A DNA stretch of 64,000 nt, taken from Actinoplanes subtropicus (GTDB taxonomy: Bacteria; Actinomycetota; Actinomycetes; Mycobacteriales; Micromonosporaceae). The notes under the pieces were generated by a model that had not been told where the DNA came from, ran no database searches, and worked only from the letters and a program-made list of their open reading frames with translations. Of the stretch, positions 43,709-52,901 are shown in pieces. The position numbers and the translations under genes were made by a program. The number at the start of each line of letters is the position of its first letter. The first letter of the stretch is position 1. Where the stretch lies: positions 1 through 64,000 of the forward strand of contig NZ_JOJL01000035.1 in assembly GCF_000721705.1 (NCBI RefSeq), in the 5' to 3' direction.

Positions 43709-44595
43709 CGATCAGCGTCTACCTGCCGCTGATCCTGGCGCTGCCGCTGGCCGTCGCCGCCCGCCGCATCGCTGCCCGCGGCGCGCCCGGGCCGGCGGCC
43801 TGGACCCTCACCGCCACCGCGGTGCTCGCCGCGGCCGCGTCGACCTGGTCGCTGGTCATGCTCGCGCTGACCATGCTGGACGACCTGCCACCGCTGGCCG
43901 CCCTCGACGATCATCCGACGCTGGAACTGCCCGAGCCGGTGCCGGGCGCGGTCGCCCTGCTCGCCGGGCTCCTGCTGATCTGCGGGACTCTGCGGCTGGC
44001 CGCAGACGTGCACCGCCGGGTCGGCACCAACCGGCGGCTGCGCGCCATCGGCGAACCCATCCACGACCTGGTCATCGCCGACTGGTCGGCGCCGATGGCC
44101 GTCGCGGTCCCCGGAACGGCGCGCAGCCCCGGCCATCTGCTGGTCACCACCGGCATTCTGCGGCTGCTGAGCACGGACGAGCGCCAGGTGGTCTTCGCGC
44201 ACGAGCGGGCCCACCTCGCCCACCGCCACCACCGGCTCACCGCCGCCGCGGCAGCGGCCGCCGCGCTGAACCCGCTGCTGATCCCGGTCCGCACGGCCGT
44301 CGAATTCCTGGTCGAACGGTGGGCCGACGAGGACGCGGCCGCCGATGTCGGCGATCGTGACCTGACCGCCCAGGCGGTGGCCCGAGCCACCCTCGCCGCG
44401 TCCGGTTCCGGAGCCGGCCCGGTGCTCAGCATCGGCGGCAGCGCGGCGGTCCAGCGCGTGCAAGCACTGATTCGACCAACTCCCGCCCCGCTGCGGCGGC
44501 GTCTCGCCGGGCCGGCGCTGCTCGCCGCAACCATCGTCGCCGTCGCCGCAGCGGCCACCGAGGCGTTCGTCGATCTCGCCCGGGCGTGGCTCTAG
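43705..44595 (+). CDS. M56-family membrane metallopeptidase (BlaR1-like)
   Basis: 296 aa. Two spans at the N-terminus, a third before residue 100, the zinc motif HERAH in VFAHERAHLAHRHH (about 168-180) and a C-terminal span. There is no penicillin-binding sensor domain as in BlaR1. It probably cleaves BlaI in response to an envelope signal other than beta-lactam binding. Its end overlaps the convergent dedA2 stop. Confidence 0.88.
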   Translation: MTISVYLPLILALPLAVAARRIAARGAPGPAAWTLTATAVLAAAASTWSLVMLALTMLDDLPPLAALDDHPTLELPEPVPGAVALLAGLLLICGTLRLAADVHRRVGTNRRLRAIGEPIHDLVIADWSAPMAVAVPGTARSPGHLLVTTGILRLLSTDERQVVFAHERAHLAHRHHRLTAAAAAAAALNPLLIPVRTAVEFLVERWADEDAAADVGDRDLTAQAVARATLAASGSGAGPVLSIGGSAAVQRVQALIRPTPAPLRRRLAGPALLAATIVAVAAAATEAFVDLARAWL

Positions 44596-45236
44596 CGCGG
44601 CTCGTTTCCCCCCGATCGAGCGCGCTGTCGGCTGCGCAGGAACTCGACGCCGATCGGGATCACCGACAGCACGACGATGCCGACGAGGATGAACTCGATA
44701 TTGTTCTTCACGAAGGCGACCTGGCCGAGGAAATAGCCGAGTACCGTCACGCCTGTGGCCCAGAGCGCACCGCCGACGACGTTGTAGGCGAGAAACGTCC
44801 GGTAGTGCATGCGGCTCGCGCCGGCCACGATCGGGGTGAAGGTACGCACGATCGGCACGAACCGGGCGAGCACGATCGAGCGGGCGCCGTACTTGGCGAA
44901 GAAGGCCCCGCCGCGGGCCAGATTCTCCTGCTTGAACAGCCGCGAGTCGGGCCGCCGGAACAGCCCCGGGCCGAACCGGTGCCCGAACCAGTACCCGAAC
45001 TGGTCGCCGGCCACCGCCGCGACGGACACCAGCGCGCACATCAGCCACAGCGGCACGTGCAGATACCGCCCGTCGGCGACCAGCAGGCCGGCGGTGAACA
45101 GCAGCGAGTCGCCGGGCAGGAAGAACCCGATCAGCAGCCCGGACTCGGCGAAGACGATGGCCAGAATGCCGATCAGTCCGAAGGTGGAGATCAGCCATTG
45201 CGGGTCGAGAAACGATGGGCCCAGCGCTGACGTCAT
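44592..45236 (-). CDS. DedA-family membrane protein 2
   Basis: 214 aa from ATG 45236 (GAGAGGG about 11 nt upstream); a TTG at 45296 could give a longer form. Same motifs as DedA1: FAESGLLIGFFLPGDSLLF, GDQFGYWFGHRFGPGLF, FKQENLARGGAFFAKYG, ARFVPIVRTFTPIVAGAS. Its promoter region holds both a BlaI-like palindrome and a direct-repeat box, suggesting combined activation and repression. Confidence 0.92.
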   Translation of the reverse strand: MTSALGPSFLDPQWLISTFGLIGILAIVFAESGLLIGFFLPGDSLLFTAGLLVADGRYLHVPLWLMCALVSVAAVAGDQFGYWFGHRFGPGLFRRPDSRLFKQENLARGGAFFAKYGARSIVLARFVPIVRTFTPIVAGASRMHYRTFLAYNVVGGALWATGVTVLGYFLGQVAFVKNNIEFILVGIVVLSVIPIGVEFLRSRQRARSGGNEPR

Positions 45237-45303
45237 GAATTTCGGGTCCCTCTCCATCGGCTCCGCGTCGTTCGTGGCGATGCCCGGACCCGCCAACCGT
45301 AAA

Positions 45304-45318
45304 CCTACAACTTGTAGG
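45304..45318 (-). promoter_or_regulatory. BlaI-like palindrome upstream of dedA2
   Basis: CCTACA-ACT-TGTAGG, identical to the site at 53357-53371. It lies immediately downstream of the activator box, where the core promoter should be. Confidence 0.65.
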
Positions 45319-45323
45319 AGATG

Positions 45324-45339
45324 CTGAAGATTCGCTGAA
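45324..45339 (-). promoter_or_regulatory. 11-bp direct-repeat box upstream of dedA2
   Basis: CTGAA-N6-CTGAA on the plus strand. Ten nt further towards dedA2 one enters the BlaI-like palindrome. Confidence 0.6.
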
Positions 45340-45384
45340 TCGCTGAGCTGGGAACCGCCGGCCCACCGGGGTTACCGTGCGTAC

Positions 45385-46095
45385 ATGAGCGATCTGCTCG
45401 TGAACGGCTTGACCATCCCGTCCAAGGTTCTGGTCGTCGAGGACGATCAAGGAGTCGGTTCGGGTCTGGCCGGTGTCCTCGCCGCGGACGGTCACGAGGT
45501 CCGCTGGGCGCGTACGGCGGCCGACGCTCTCCGGTTGATCGCCGATCGGGTGCCCGATCTGATCATCCTGGATCTGGGGCTACCCGACGCCGACGGCCTC
45601 GAGCTGTGCACGGCGATCCGCGAGCAGCACGCGGAGGTCGTCGTGGTGGTGGTGACCGCCCGGACGGACGAGACCGACGCGGTGTGCGCGCTCGACGGCG
45701 GCGCCGACGACTTCGTCACGAAGCCGTTCCGTCCGGCGGAGCTGCGGGCGCGGTTACGCGCCCATCTGCGGCGCCGCGGCGAGACCGGGCCGCCGGAGCT
45801 GCGGGCCGGCCCGGTCCGGCTGGATCAGGGGGCACGACGGGCCTGGGTCGGCGAGCAGGAGGTCGCCCTGCGGCCGAAGGAACACGAGCTGCTGGCCGTC
45901 CTGGTCGCCGCGGCCGGCGAAGCGGTACGCCGCGAGCACCTGATGGATGTCGTGTGGGACATGCACTGGGCGGGCTCGACGAAGACGCTGGATGTGCACG
46001 TGGCCAGCGTCCGCCGCAAGCTGGCCGAGGCCGGCGACCGATGGGACCGGATCGCCACCCTGCGCGGCTATGGCTACCGCTTCGAGCCGGACTGA
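45385..46095 (+). CDS. OmpR-class response regulator 3
   Basis: 236 aa. Receiver with VVEDD, Asp in LIILDLGLPDADG, Lys in FVTKPFRPAEL; winged helix RPKEHELLAVLVAAAGEAV...STKTLDVHVASVRRKL and RGYGYRFEPD. Starts about 8 nt after TTACCG, so probably leaderless. It converges with sensor kinase 3, overlapping it by 22 bp. Confidence 0.92.
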   Translation: MSDLLVNGLTIPSKVLVVEDDQGVGSGLAGVLAADGHEVRWARTAADALRLIADRVPDLIILDLGLPDADGLELCTAIREQHAEVVVVVVTARTDETDAVCALDGGADDFVTKPFRPAELRARLRAHLRRRGETGPPELRAGPVRLDQGARRAWVGEQEVALRPKEHELLAVLVAAAGEAVRREHLMDVVWDMHWAGSTKTLDVHVASVRRKLAEAGDRWDRIATLRGYGYRFEPD

Positions 46096-47336
46096 ACGAG
46101 GTCCTCCGGCGAGGGAGCTTCGGGCACCAGCAAGGCCACCCGCGGCTGAGGTGTACGACGTCGGATCAGCAACGACCCGCCGGCGCGCTCGATGAGGCCC
46201 GTCGCGAGTGTCAGCCCTGTTCCGAAGGCCGCATTGTCGGCGAACCCGTTTCCTTCGTCGGCGACCTCGATGACCACGCTGTCGCCGTAGGGCTCAACCG
46301 TCACGGTGACGGTCCCGCGGCCGTGGCGTAGTGCGTTGTCGACGAGCACGTCGAGGCTCTGCCGCAAGGCCGGCCCGCTGATCGCCACGGGCCGATCGCT
46401 GTCGCTGCGCAGGATCACGCGCCGGGTGGCGGTACTCCACCGCCGGACCGCCGCCTCGGCGATCAGGACAGGGTCCGCGGTGCCGCGCCCGGTGCGCCGT
46501 CGCAGCAGCACCAGATCCGCGATCGTGGTCTCGAGGTCCCGGGCCCGGGCGACGGCGGTGGGCACATCCGGCACCGGCTGTTCCAGGGCGAGCAGAACTG
46601 CGGCGAGCGGCGTCCTCAGCTGATGAGAAGCATCCCGGACGAAATTGCGCTCGTCTCGCAGCAGCTCCTCGATCTGCCGGGCGCTGTCGCGCAGCGCATC
46701 GCCGGCCGCGTCGGCCTCGGTGACGCCGCAATGCGGCAGGTGCACGTCGTACTGCCCGTCGCCCAAGCTCCGCGCGGCTACCGTCAGATTCTCGAAGGGC
46801 CGGGCGATGCGGATCGCCGATCGCCATGCGAGCAGGACCGCCACGGCGATCACCAGCAACGCCAGCGCCGCGAGCAGCCCCCAGATCCGATAACTCTGCG
46901 CTCGCAGCCGCCCCAGCGGAACGGCGGCCCGGACGCTGCCGGCGATCGTCGTGTCGGACAGCACCGGCACCACGACAGCGAGGTCCGCCCCGTCATGACC
47001 GTCGTGTTCATGCCCGTCGACAGCCCGGCCGGCCAGCGCCGACCGCAGCGGGCCGGCACCGGCGACCCGGGTCCCTTGCGCGTCGTACACCGCGATCAGG
47101 AAATCGTTGGTCCCGGCCGGTACCCGCACCGGCGTACCGGCCTCGAGGATGTTGTCCGGCACCGCCGCCACGCCCCTGGTCGCGTCGCGCTGCAGTCCGG
47201 TCAGGGCCTGGCTGGTGACCAATCGATCCAGCACCACCGCCAGCGGCACCCCGAACAGAAGCAGCGCCAGCGTCACGACCAGCACGATCGCGTTGTGCAC
47301 CCGCGACCGTGTGCTGCGAATTCGCGCTCGGCTCAT
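46074..47336 (-). CDS. Sensor histidine kinase 3 with His-rich sensor loop
   Basis: 420 aa from ATG 47336, 7 nt after CTACAGT. Span 1 (about 15-37), extracytoplasmic domain (38-150) containing DGHEHDGHDGAD at about 100, span 2 (about 152-175), HAMP, H-box DASHQLRTPLAAV, N-box DVLVDNALRHG, and a G-region GFADNAAFGTGLTLATGLIE. The His/Asp cluster is a possible metal-binding sensor. Partner: response regulator 3. Confidence 0.9.
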   Translation of the reverse strand: MSRARIRSTRSRVHNAIVLVVTLALLLFGVPLAVVLDRLVTSQALTGLQRDATRGVAAVPDNILEAGTPVRVPAGTNDFLIAVYDAQGTRVAGAGPLRSALAGRAVDGHEHDGHDGADLAVVVPVLSDTTIAGSVRAAVPLGRLRAQSYRIWGLLAALALLVIAVAVLLAWRSAIRIARPFENLTVAARSLGDGQYDVHLPHCGVTEADAAGDALRDSARQIEELLRDERNFVRDASHQLRTPLAAVLLALEQPVPDVPTAVARARDLETTIADLVLLRRRTGRGTADPVLIAEAAVRRWSTATRRVILRSDSDRPVAISGPALRQSLDVLVDNALRHGRGTVTVTVEPYGDSVVIEVADEGNGFADNAAFGTGLTLATGLIERAGGSLLIRRRTPQPRVALLVPEAPSPEDLVQSGSKR

Positions 47337-47357
47337 GCTTTGGACTGTAGGGCGGGC

Positions 47358-47382
47358 AAAGGCAAAGTGGGCCTTTACCTTT
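47358..47382. promoter_or_regulatory. Inverted repeat AAAGGCAAAG/CTTTACCTTT in divergent promoter
   Basis: 10-bp arms with one mismatch and a 5-nt centre, upstream of kinase 3 and the lipoprotein operon. Candidate site for response regulator 3. Confidence 0.45.
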
Positions 47383-47424
47383 CGTTGTCCGGGCGATGGC
47401 CGACCCCCGCCTAGCGTCGCCGGC

Positions 47425-48084
47425 ATGAGACGAGCAAATCCGTATACCGTGTCGGGCGTGCTGGTCGTGCTGGTGGCCGGGTGCAGCTCCGGCAGCCCCG
47501 CCGCCAGCACTCCGACAGCCACCATCCCCACGGCGATCGCCTCCGCGGCGCCGGCCAGCGCCGGGCCGAGCGCCGGGCCGAGCGCCGCCCCGCAATCCGC
47601 GGTCGCGGCCGAGAGCAACCCGCCCGGCGACATCCCGGACAACATCGCGTTCGTCGCCTACACGAACGCCGCCGGGCGATACCGGTTCACCCACCCCGAG
47701 GGCTGGGCCGAGAAGACTCACGGCTCCACCGTCACCTTCACCGACAAGCTCAACGGCGTCCAGGCCACCGTCGGCACGGCCACCACCGCGCCGACCACCA
47801 CCACCGCCAAACAGCAGGACGTCCCCGAACTGGCGCGCAACCAGGCCGCGTTCGAGCTGCGCGGCATCACCGACGCGAGCGTGCCGGCCGGCCACGGCGT
47901 GCGCATCGTCTACCGCCGCAACTCGGCGCCCGACCAGGTCACCGGCCGGCAGTACCGCGACGAGGTGGAACGCTACGAACTGGTGGCGAACGGCCGTGAG
48001 GTCATCGTCGAGTTGTTCGGCCCGGTCGGCGCCGACAACGTCGACGCGTACCACACCATGATCACCAGCCTGAAGATCCTATGA
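47425..48084 (+). CDS. PsbP/LpqN-like lipoprotein of the ABC operon
   Basis: 219 aa from ATG 47425, 7 nt after CTAGCGT. Lipobox LVVLVAGC (about 20), Ala/Pro/Ser linker to about 60, then a domain with GRYRFTHPEGWAEKTHG, VTFTDKLNGV and a C-terminal DAYHTMITSLKIL as in PsbP-like/LpqN lipoproteins. It couples to the ATPase by ATGA. It may act as the extracytoplasmic partner of the transporter. Confidence 0.7.
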   Translation: MRRANPYTVSGVLVVLVAGCSSGSPAASTPTATIPTAIASAAPASAGPSAGPSAAPQSAVAAESNPPGDIPDNIAFVAYTNAAGRYRFTHPEGWAEKTHGSTVTFTDKLNGVQATVGTATTAPTTTTAKQQDVPELARNQAAFELRGITDASVPAGHGVRIVYRRNSAPDQVTGRQYRDEVERYELVANGREVIVELFGPVGADNVDAYHTMITSLKIL

Positions 48085-48734
48085 CGCCGCTGGAAGCCCG
48101 CGGCCTGCACCGCTTCTACCGGCGCGGCGACACCGAGATCCCGGCCCTGAAAGATGTCTCGGTCGTCTGCGCGACCGGCGAAACCGTCGCCGTTACCGGG
48201 CCCTCCGGCTCCGGCAAGTCGACACTGCTGAGCCTGCTGGCCGGCCTCGATGATCCGGACGGAGGCGCCGTGCACGTGGCCGGTCAGCGGCTGAGTCATC
48301 GCAGCCCGGCGGCCGCGGCCCGGATCCGTGCCGAACACATCGGCATCCTCACCCAGAGCAGCGGCCTGTTCGGCCACCTCAGCGTGCGGGAGAACATCCA
48401 ACTGGCCGCGTCGCTCGGCCGGGCGGGCGGGCCGAGCCCGGCCGAGCTCATCGACGGGCTCGGCCTTACGGCGGTCCGCGCCAGCCTTCCTCGCACCTTG
48501 TCAGGAGGCGAGACCGCCCGGGCCGGCCTCGCGGTGGCGCTCGCCGGCTCGCCGACCGTGCTGCTCGCCGACGAACCCACGGCCGAGGTCAGCCGCGACG
48601 AGGAAAGCACCATCCTCGGCCTGATCGACGCCTGGCGCCCCCACGACGGCGCGACCGTCATCGTCACCCACTCCCCGGCGGTCGCGGCCCACGCCGACCG
48701 GGTTCTGCATCTGGCCGACGGGAGGCTGACGTGA
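48081..48734 (+). CDS. LolD-type ABC ATPase A
   Basis: 217 aa. Walker A GPSGSGKST, signature LSGGETARAGLAVAL, Walker [16 protein letters not shown] (Glu shifted from the usual DEPT-G-LD), switch His in VTHSPAVA. The altered D-loop (EVSRDE) suggests it pairs with the second ATPase as a heterodimer with one weaker site. Confidence 0.88.
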   Translation: MTPLEARGLHRFYRRGDTEIPALKDVSVVCATGETVAVTGPSGSGKSTLLSLLAGLDDPDGGAVHVAGQRLSHRSPAAAARIRAEHIGILTQSSGLFGHLSVRENIQLAASLGRAGGPSPAELIDGLGLTAVRASLPRTLSGGETARAGLAVALAGSPTVLLADEPTAEVSRDEESTILGLIDAWRPHDGATVIVTHSPAVAAHADRVLHLADGRLT

Positions 48735-49354
48735 TCCTGGCCGCCACGAACGTCTCGGTCAGCCTGGGCGGCCGAGTCCTGCTCGATTCCGTGTCCCTGA
48801 AGCTTGCGGCCGGCGATCAATGCGCGGTGACCGGCCGATCGGGCTCCGGCAAGACCACCCTGCTGCTCGTCCTCGCCGGACTGATCATCCCGACGACCGG
48901 ATCGATCGACCTGCGCCTGAAGCCCGCGGAGGTCGTCTACGTGCCCCAGGCCCCGTCGCTCGTGCCCGAGCTGACCGCCCTCCAGAACGCCACCCTCGGC
49001 CTCCGGATCCGCGGCATCGCGCCCGCCGACGCCAACGAACGGGCCCGGGTTCACCTGGCCTCACTCGGCCTCGACGACATCGACGACGCGCTGCCCGCCG
49101 AACTCTCCGGCGGCATGCAGCAACGGGTCGCGATCGCCCGCGCGCTGGCGGTCGAGCCGCGCCTACTGCTGGCCGACGAACCCACGGCGGCCCTGGACCT
49201 GGCCACCGGCGTTCAAACGATCAACACCCTTTCCGCGTACGCGTCGAGCACGGCAACCGCACTCGTCGTCGCGACGCACGACCCGAATGTCGCCAGCCGC
49301 TTTCCGGCCCAGGTCGCGATCGCCGGACGGGCCGACCAGGAGCTTGCCCGATGA
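48731..49354 (+). CDS. LolD-type ABC ATPase B
   Basis: 207 aa from GTG, ATGA-like overlaps on both sides. Walker [10 protein letters not shown], signature [15 protein letters not shown], Walker [15 protein letters not shown], switch His in ATHDPNVA. It has the canonical D-loop that ATPase A lacks. Confidence 0.9.
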   Translation: MILAATNVSVSLGGRVLLDSVSLKLAAGDQCAVTGRSGSGKTTLLLVLAGLIIPTTGSIDLRLKPAEVVYVPQAPSLVPELTALQNATLGLRIRGIAPADANERARVHLASLGLDDIDDALPAELSGGMQQRVAIARALAVEPRLLLADEPTAALDLATGVQTINTLSAYASSTATALVVATHDPNVASRFPAQVAIAGRADQELAR

Positions 49355-51951
49355 ACCTTCGATACGTGCTGCAATCCCTGCGGCGGCGCCCGGCCGAGAC
49401 GATCGCGGCCGCGGTGTCCGTAGCGCTGACGGTCGCGTTTCTGATCCTGCTCGGATCGTTCACCGCCCAGACGGGGGCGCGGCTGACGCTGCGGGCCGCT
49501 GCTCGGGTTCCGGTCGACTGGCAGGTCCAGGTCACACCGGGCAGCGATCCCGCGGTTACGGCAACGGCCCTGCGCGACATCCCGGGGCTGCTCCGCTTCC
49601 GTGCCGTCGACTACGCCAAGGTGCCGGGCCTGAGCTCGGTCTCCGCCGATGGCGGGACCCGCACGACCGGCGCGGCCTATGTCGTGTCCGTCCCCGACGA
49701 CTACCGATCCTTCGCCCCCGGCGAGATCCGCTTGCTCGTCGGCGCCGCCGATGGCGTGATCCTGCAGCAGCAGACAGCGTCGAATCTGAGCGCCGCACCC
49801 GGCACGACCGTGACCGTCTTGGGCGCCCGGCGGACCGCGCAGGTCACCGGCGTGGCCGACCTGCCCAACGCCGATTCGTTCTTCCAGGTCGTCGGCGCAC
49901 CGCCGGGGTCCGGCGCCAGCGCCCCACCGGACAACGTGCTGCTGGTCAGCCCGGCCCGGTTCACCACACTGACCGCCGGCGCCACGGTGGTGCACCAATT
50001 CCACCTCCGGCTCGAACGCGCGAGCCTGCCCACCGACCCGGCGAAGGCCGCCGATGAGGTCACCCGCCGGGCCAACCACCTCGTCGCGGCGGTGGCCGGT
50101 GGCGCCCTGATCGGCGACAACCTCGGCACCTCCTTGTCGGCCGCCCGCGAGGATGCCATCTACGCCCGGCTGCTGGTTCTGCTGCTCGGCGTGCCCGGTC
50201 TGCTGCTGGCCGGGGTGGTCACCGCGCTGGTCGTCTCGCTGCGCAACGACCGGCAGCGCCGGGACCTCGCGCTGCTGCGCCTCCGCGGCGTCAGCCCCCG
50301 GCGGGCGGCGATCCTGATCGGCGGCACCGCACTGCTCGACGGGCTGATCGGCGCGGCCGTCGGGGTCGGCGTCGCCTTGCTGGCGCCCCGCTTCGGGCCG
50401 TACGGCGATCCCTCGACGACCTGGCTCATCGCCGGAGCACTGACCGGCGTACTGCTGGCGCTGGCCACCGAGCTCACGCCGCTCGCTCGGACGCTGCGCG
50501 GCTCCGCACCGACAGTACAGGCGGGCGTGAATCCGCTTCCGCCGACCCGAACGCCGCTCGCGCTGCGCCTCGGCCTCGACGTGGTGCTGCTGACCGGCTC
50601 CGCGATCGTGTTCTGGCTGACCGCGCGCGGCGGCTACCAGGTAGTGGTCGTTCCCGAAGGCGTACCGGTCGCGTCGGTGAACTACGCCGCCCTGCTGGCC
50701 CCGGCCCTGGCCTGGCCCGGCATGGCATTGCTGATCTGGCGAGTGACCGTGCTGGCCCTCAACCGGGCCGCCCGCACGCCCGACGCCGACCGCAGCGGGA
50801 GCATGCCCGACCTGCGCCACGACGTCGTCCGCCGCCGCCGGATCCCGATAGCCCGCGGCGTCACAGGACTCGCGATCGCCGTCGCCGTCACCGTATCGGC
50901 GGCGGTGTTCACCCACACCTACGACCAGCAGGCACGCCTCGACACCGCGCTCACCGTCGGGTCGGACGTCGCGGTCACCCTCCCCCCGGACAGCACAACC
51001 GGCCTCGATCCGGCGATCGCCGCCGTCCCCGGCGCCGCCGCCGTCGAGCAGGTCAGCCACCGGCTCGTCTACGTCGGACCGGACCTGCAGGACCTGTACG
51101 GCATCGACGCCGCCACCATCGGCCGCGCCGCTCCCCTGCAGGACGCGTTCACGCCCGGCAGCTCGATCAAGACAGCGCTCGGCCGGCTCGCCGCCACACC
51201 CGACGGCGCCCTGCTCTCCCAGGAGACGCTGCACGACTACCAGCTGCGCACCGGCGACACAGTGCAGCTGCGCCTCAAGGACACCGGCGGCGCCTACCGC
51301 ACCGTGCGCTTCCACGTCGTCGGCGTGATCACCGAGTTCGCCACCGCGCCGCGGGACAGCTTCGTGCTGGCCAACCGGTCGTACATAGCCTCCGCCACCG
51401 GGCTCTCGGCCGTGCAGACCCTGCTGGTGCGCACCGACCGGCCGGCCTCGGTGGCGGCGGCCATCCATGCCCCAGCGGCGGCGCTGGTCAACGACATCAC
51501 CGCTCCCCGGGTCGCGGTGCCCTCGGCATCCGGGCTCGCGGCCGGCAGCCTGTCCGGCCTCTCCCGGCTGACGCTGGCCTTCGGGATTCTGCTCGCCGCC
51601 GCCAGCGCCGGCCTGGTGCTGGTGGTCGGCGCCACCCAACGGCGGCGCTCGACCACCGCGCTCGCGATCCTGGACGCCTCCCCCCGGCAGCGGTCCGGAT
51701 TCCTCTGGACCGAGGCACGGGCGCTAACCATTGCCGGCGCGATCGGTGGACTGGCCGCGGCGACGGTGATCGCCGCCGAGCTGATCAAGGTGTTGAACGG
51801 CATCTTCGACCCGCCGCCGCAGCACCCGGCGGTGCCGTGGCTGTTCGTCGGCGCAGTCCTGGCCGCCGCGATCGCGAGCGCGGCGCTGGCGACGACGCTG
51901 GCAACCCGCTGGGCCGGCCGAGTCGACCCGTCCCGGCTGCGGGATCTGTGA
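49351..51951 (+). CDS. Large FtsX-type ABC permease
   Basis: 866 aa from ATG 49351. Two FtsX modules in one chain: span 1, extracytoplasmic domain (about 40-270), a group of spans (VPGLLLAGVVTALVVSLR, RDLALLRLRGVSPRRAAIL), central spans to about 530, a second extracytoplasmic domain (about 540-720) and a final group (TTALAILDASPRQRSG). It forms the membrane part for ATPases A and B. Control by two-component system 3 is likely from the divergent arrangement. Confidence 0.88.
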   Translation: MNLRYVLQSLRRRPAETIAAAVSVALTVAFLILLGSFTAQTGARLTLRAAARVPVDWQVQVTPGSDPAVTATALRDIPGLLRFRAVDYAKVPGLSSVSADGGTRTTGAAYVVSVPDDYRSFAPGEIRLLVGAADGVILQQQTASNLSAAPGTTVTVLGARRTAQVTGVADLPNADSFFQVVGAPPGSGASAPPDNVLLVSPARFTTLTAGATVVHQFHLRLERASLPTDPAKAADEVTRRANHLVAAVAGGALIGDNLGTSLSAAREDAIYARLLVLLLGVPGLLLAGVVTALVVSLRNDRQRRDLALLRLRGVSPRRAAILIGGTALLDGLIGAAVGVGVALLAPRFGPYGDPSTTWLIAGALTGVLLALATELTPLARTLRGSAPTVQAGVNPLPPTRTPLALRLGLDVVLLTGSAIVFWLTARGGYQVVVVPEGVPVASVNYAALLAPALAWPGMALLIWRVTVLALNRAARTPDADRSGSMPDLRHDVVRRRRIPIARGVTGLAIAVAVTVSAAVFTHTYDQQARLDTALTVGSDVAVTLPPDSTTGLDPAIAAVPGAAAVEQVSHRLVYVGPDLQDLYGIDAATIGRAAPLQDAFTPGSSIKTALGRLAATPDGALLSQETLHDYQLRTGDTVQLRLKDTGGAYRTVRFHVVGVITEFATAPRDSFVLANRSYIASATGLSAVQTLLVRTDRPASVAAAIHAPAAALVNDITAPRVAVPSASGLAAGSLSGLSRLTLAFGILLAAASAGLVLVVGATQRRRSTTALAILDASPRQRSGFLWTEARALTIAGAIGGLAAATVIAAELIKVLNGIFDPPPQHPAVPWLFVGAVLAAAIASAALATTLATRWAGRVDPSRLRDL

Positions 51952-51969
51952 CCGTCGACCACCTGGCTT

Positions 51970-52000
51970 GACAAGCTCCTACACCGCGTAGGAGCTTGTC
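51970..52000. promoter_or_regulatory. Extended palindrome upstream of the FTR1 gene
   Basis: 13-bp arms (GACAAGCTCCTAC and its complement) around a 5-nt centre. The inner 19 bp match the blaI operator except for one arm base and the centre. It may be a BlaI-type operator; a terminator for the preceding ABC gene is the alternative. Confidence 0.55.
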
Positions 52001-52004
52001 CAGG

Positions 52005-52023
52005 TCAGGTAAGGCTCAACTAA
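52005..52023 (+). promoter_or_regulatory. IdeR/DtxR-type iron box
   Basis: TCAGGTAAGGCTCAACTAA agrees at 15 of 19 positions with the DtxR/IdeR consensus TTAGGTTAGGCTAACCTAA. It lies 16 bp before the FTR1 start, where it would block transcription when iron is plentiful. Confidence 0.65.
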
Positions 52024-52039
52024 CCCTGGGAGCGACCAC

Positions 52040-52873
52040 GTGGGCGGCGCGTTCTTCGCCAGCTATCTCATCGGCCTGCGCGACGGCCTCGAGGCGGCGC
52101 TCGTCGTCTCGATCCTGGTCACGGTCCTGGCCCGGGCCAAGCGCCGGGACGGACTGCTCCCGCTGTGGGCCGGGGTCGGCGCCGCCGTGGTGTGCGCCGC
52201 CGCCCTGGGCGTTGTGCTCACCTACGTCGCCACGTCACTGCTCTCCGGCGTACGGCTGGAACTGTTCGAAGCCGTCAGTTCCCTGATCGCGGTGTCCATG
52301 GTCACCTGGATGATCTTCTGGATGCGGCGCAGCGCCCGCACCATCAAGACCGAGATGACCGATCGGCTCACCGTGGCGCTAGGCCTGGGCAAGGCGGCCG
52401 TCGCCGCGCTCGCCTTCGTCGCCGTGATCCGCGAGGGCGTCGAGATGGTGCTGCTCGTCTTCGCCGCCGCGCAGGCCGCCACCGAGACCGTCGCCCCGCT
52501 GCTCGGCATGATCGCCGGCGTCGCCTCCGCGGTCCTGCTCGGCTGGCTGATGTACGCCGCCGTGGCCCGGGTCAACCTCGGCCGACTGTTCACCTGGACC
52601 GGCGCACTGCTCGTGCTGGTGGCCGCCGGCATCATCAAGTACGCGGTGCACGGCTTCCAGGTAGCGGGGCTCCTGCCGGGCTCGACCACAACCGCGTACG
52701 ACCTGTCCCACACCATCGAGCCAGCCTCCTGGTACGGCACGGTGCTGGCCGCCACGATCAACGTGACCCCTTCGGCAACCATCCTCGAGGTAACGATCTG
52801 GCTGGCGTACGCCATCGTGGTCTTGTACTTGTTCTTCCGCCCGGTCCGCGCGCGGGTACCGGCCGCCGCCTGA
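52040..52873 (+). CDS. efeU: FTR1/EfeU-family iron permease
   Basis: 277 aa from GTG 52040 (GGGAG 7 nt upstream), seven spans. The two iron-binding REGxE-type motifs are RDGLEAALV (about 12) and REGVEMVLL (about 131). This family imports oxidised ferrous iron, normally together with EfeO and EfeB. Only a stump of EfeO is nearby and no EfeB, so the permease may work alone or with distant partners. Confidence 0.9.
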   Translation: MGGAFFASYLIGLRDGLEAALVVSILVTVLARAKRRDGLLPLWAGVGAAVVCAAALGVVLTYVATSLLSGVRLELFEAVSSLIAVSMVTWMIFWMRRSARTIKTEMTDRLTVALGLGKAAVAALAFVAVIREGVEMVLLVFAAAQAATETVAPLLGMIAGVASAVLLGWLMYAAVARVNLGRLFTWTGALLVLVAAGIIKYAVHGFQVAGLLPGSTTTAYDLSHTIEPASWYGTVLAATINVTPSATILEVTIWLAYAIVVLYLFFRPVRARVPAAA

Positions 52874-52901
52874 CGGCCTGGCACCTGGCCGGCGGCCGAG
52901 C

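Noticed and set aside
47008..48054. Minus-strand Gly/Asp/Val-rich frame opposite the lipoprotein
   Set aside because: Shadow of the plus-strand lipoprotein and the kinase promoter region.
49213..51639. 808-codon minus-strand frame opposite the FtsX permease
   Set aside because: Gly/Gln/His/Arg-rich shadow of a GC-rich gene with no recognisable domain.
51970..52000. Simple rho-independent terminator of the FtsX gene
   Set aside because: Not excluded, but the inner 19 bp match the blaI operator too well and there is no U-tract, so an operator was preferred.
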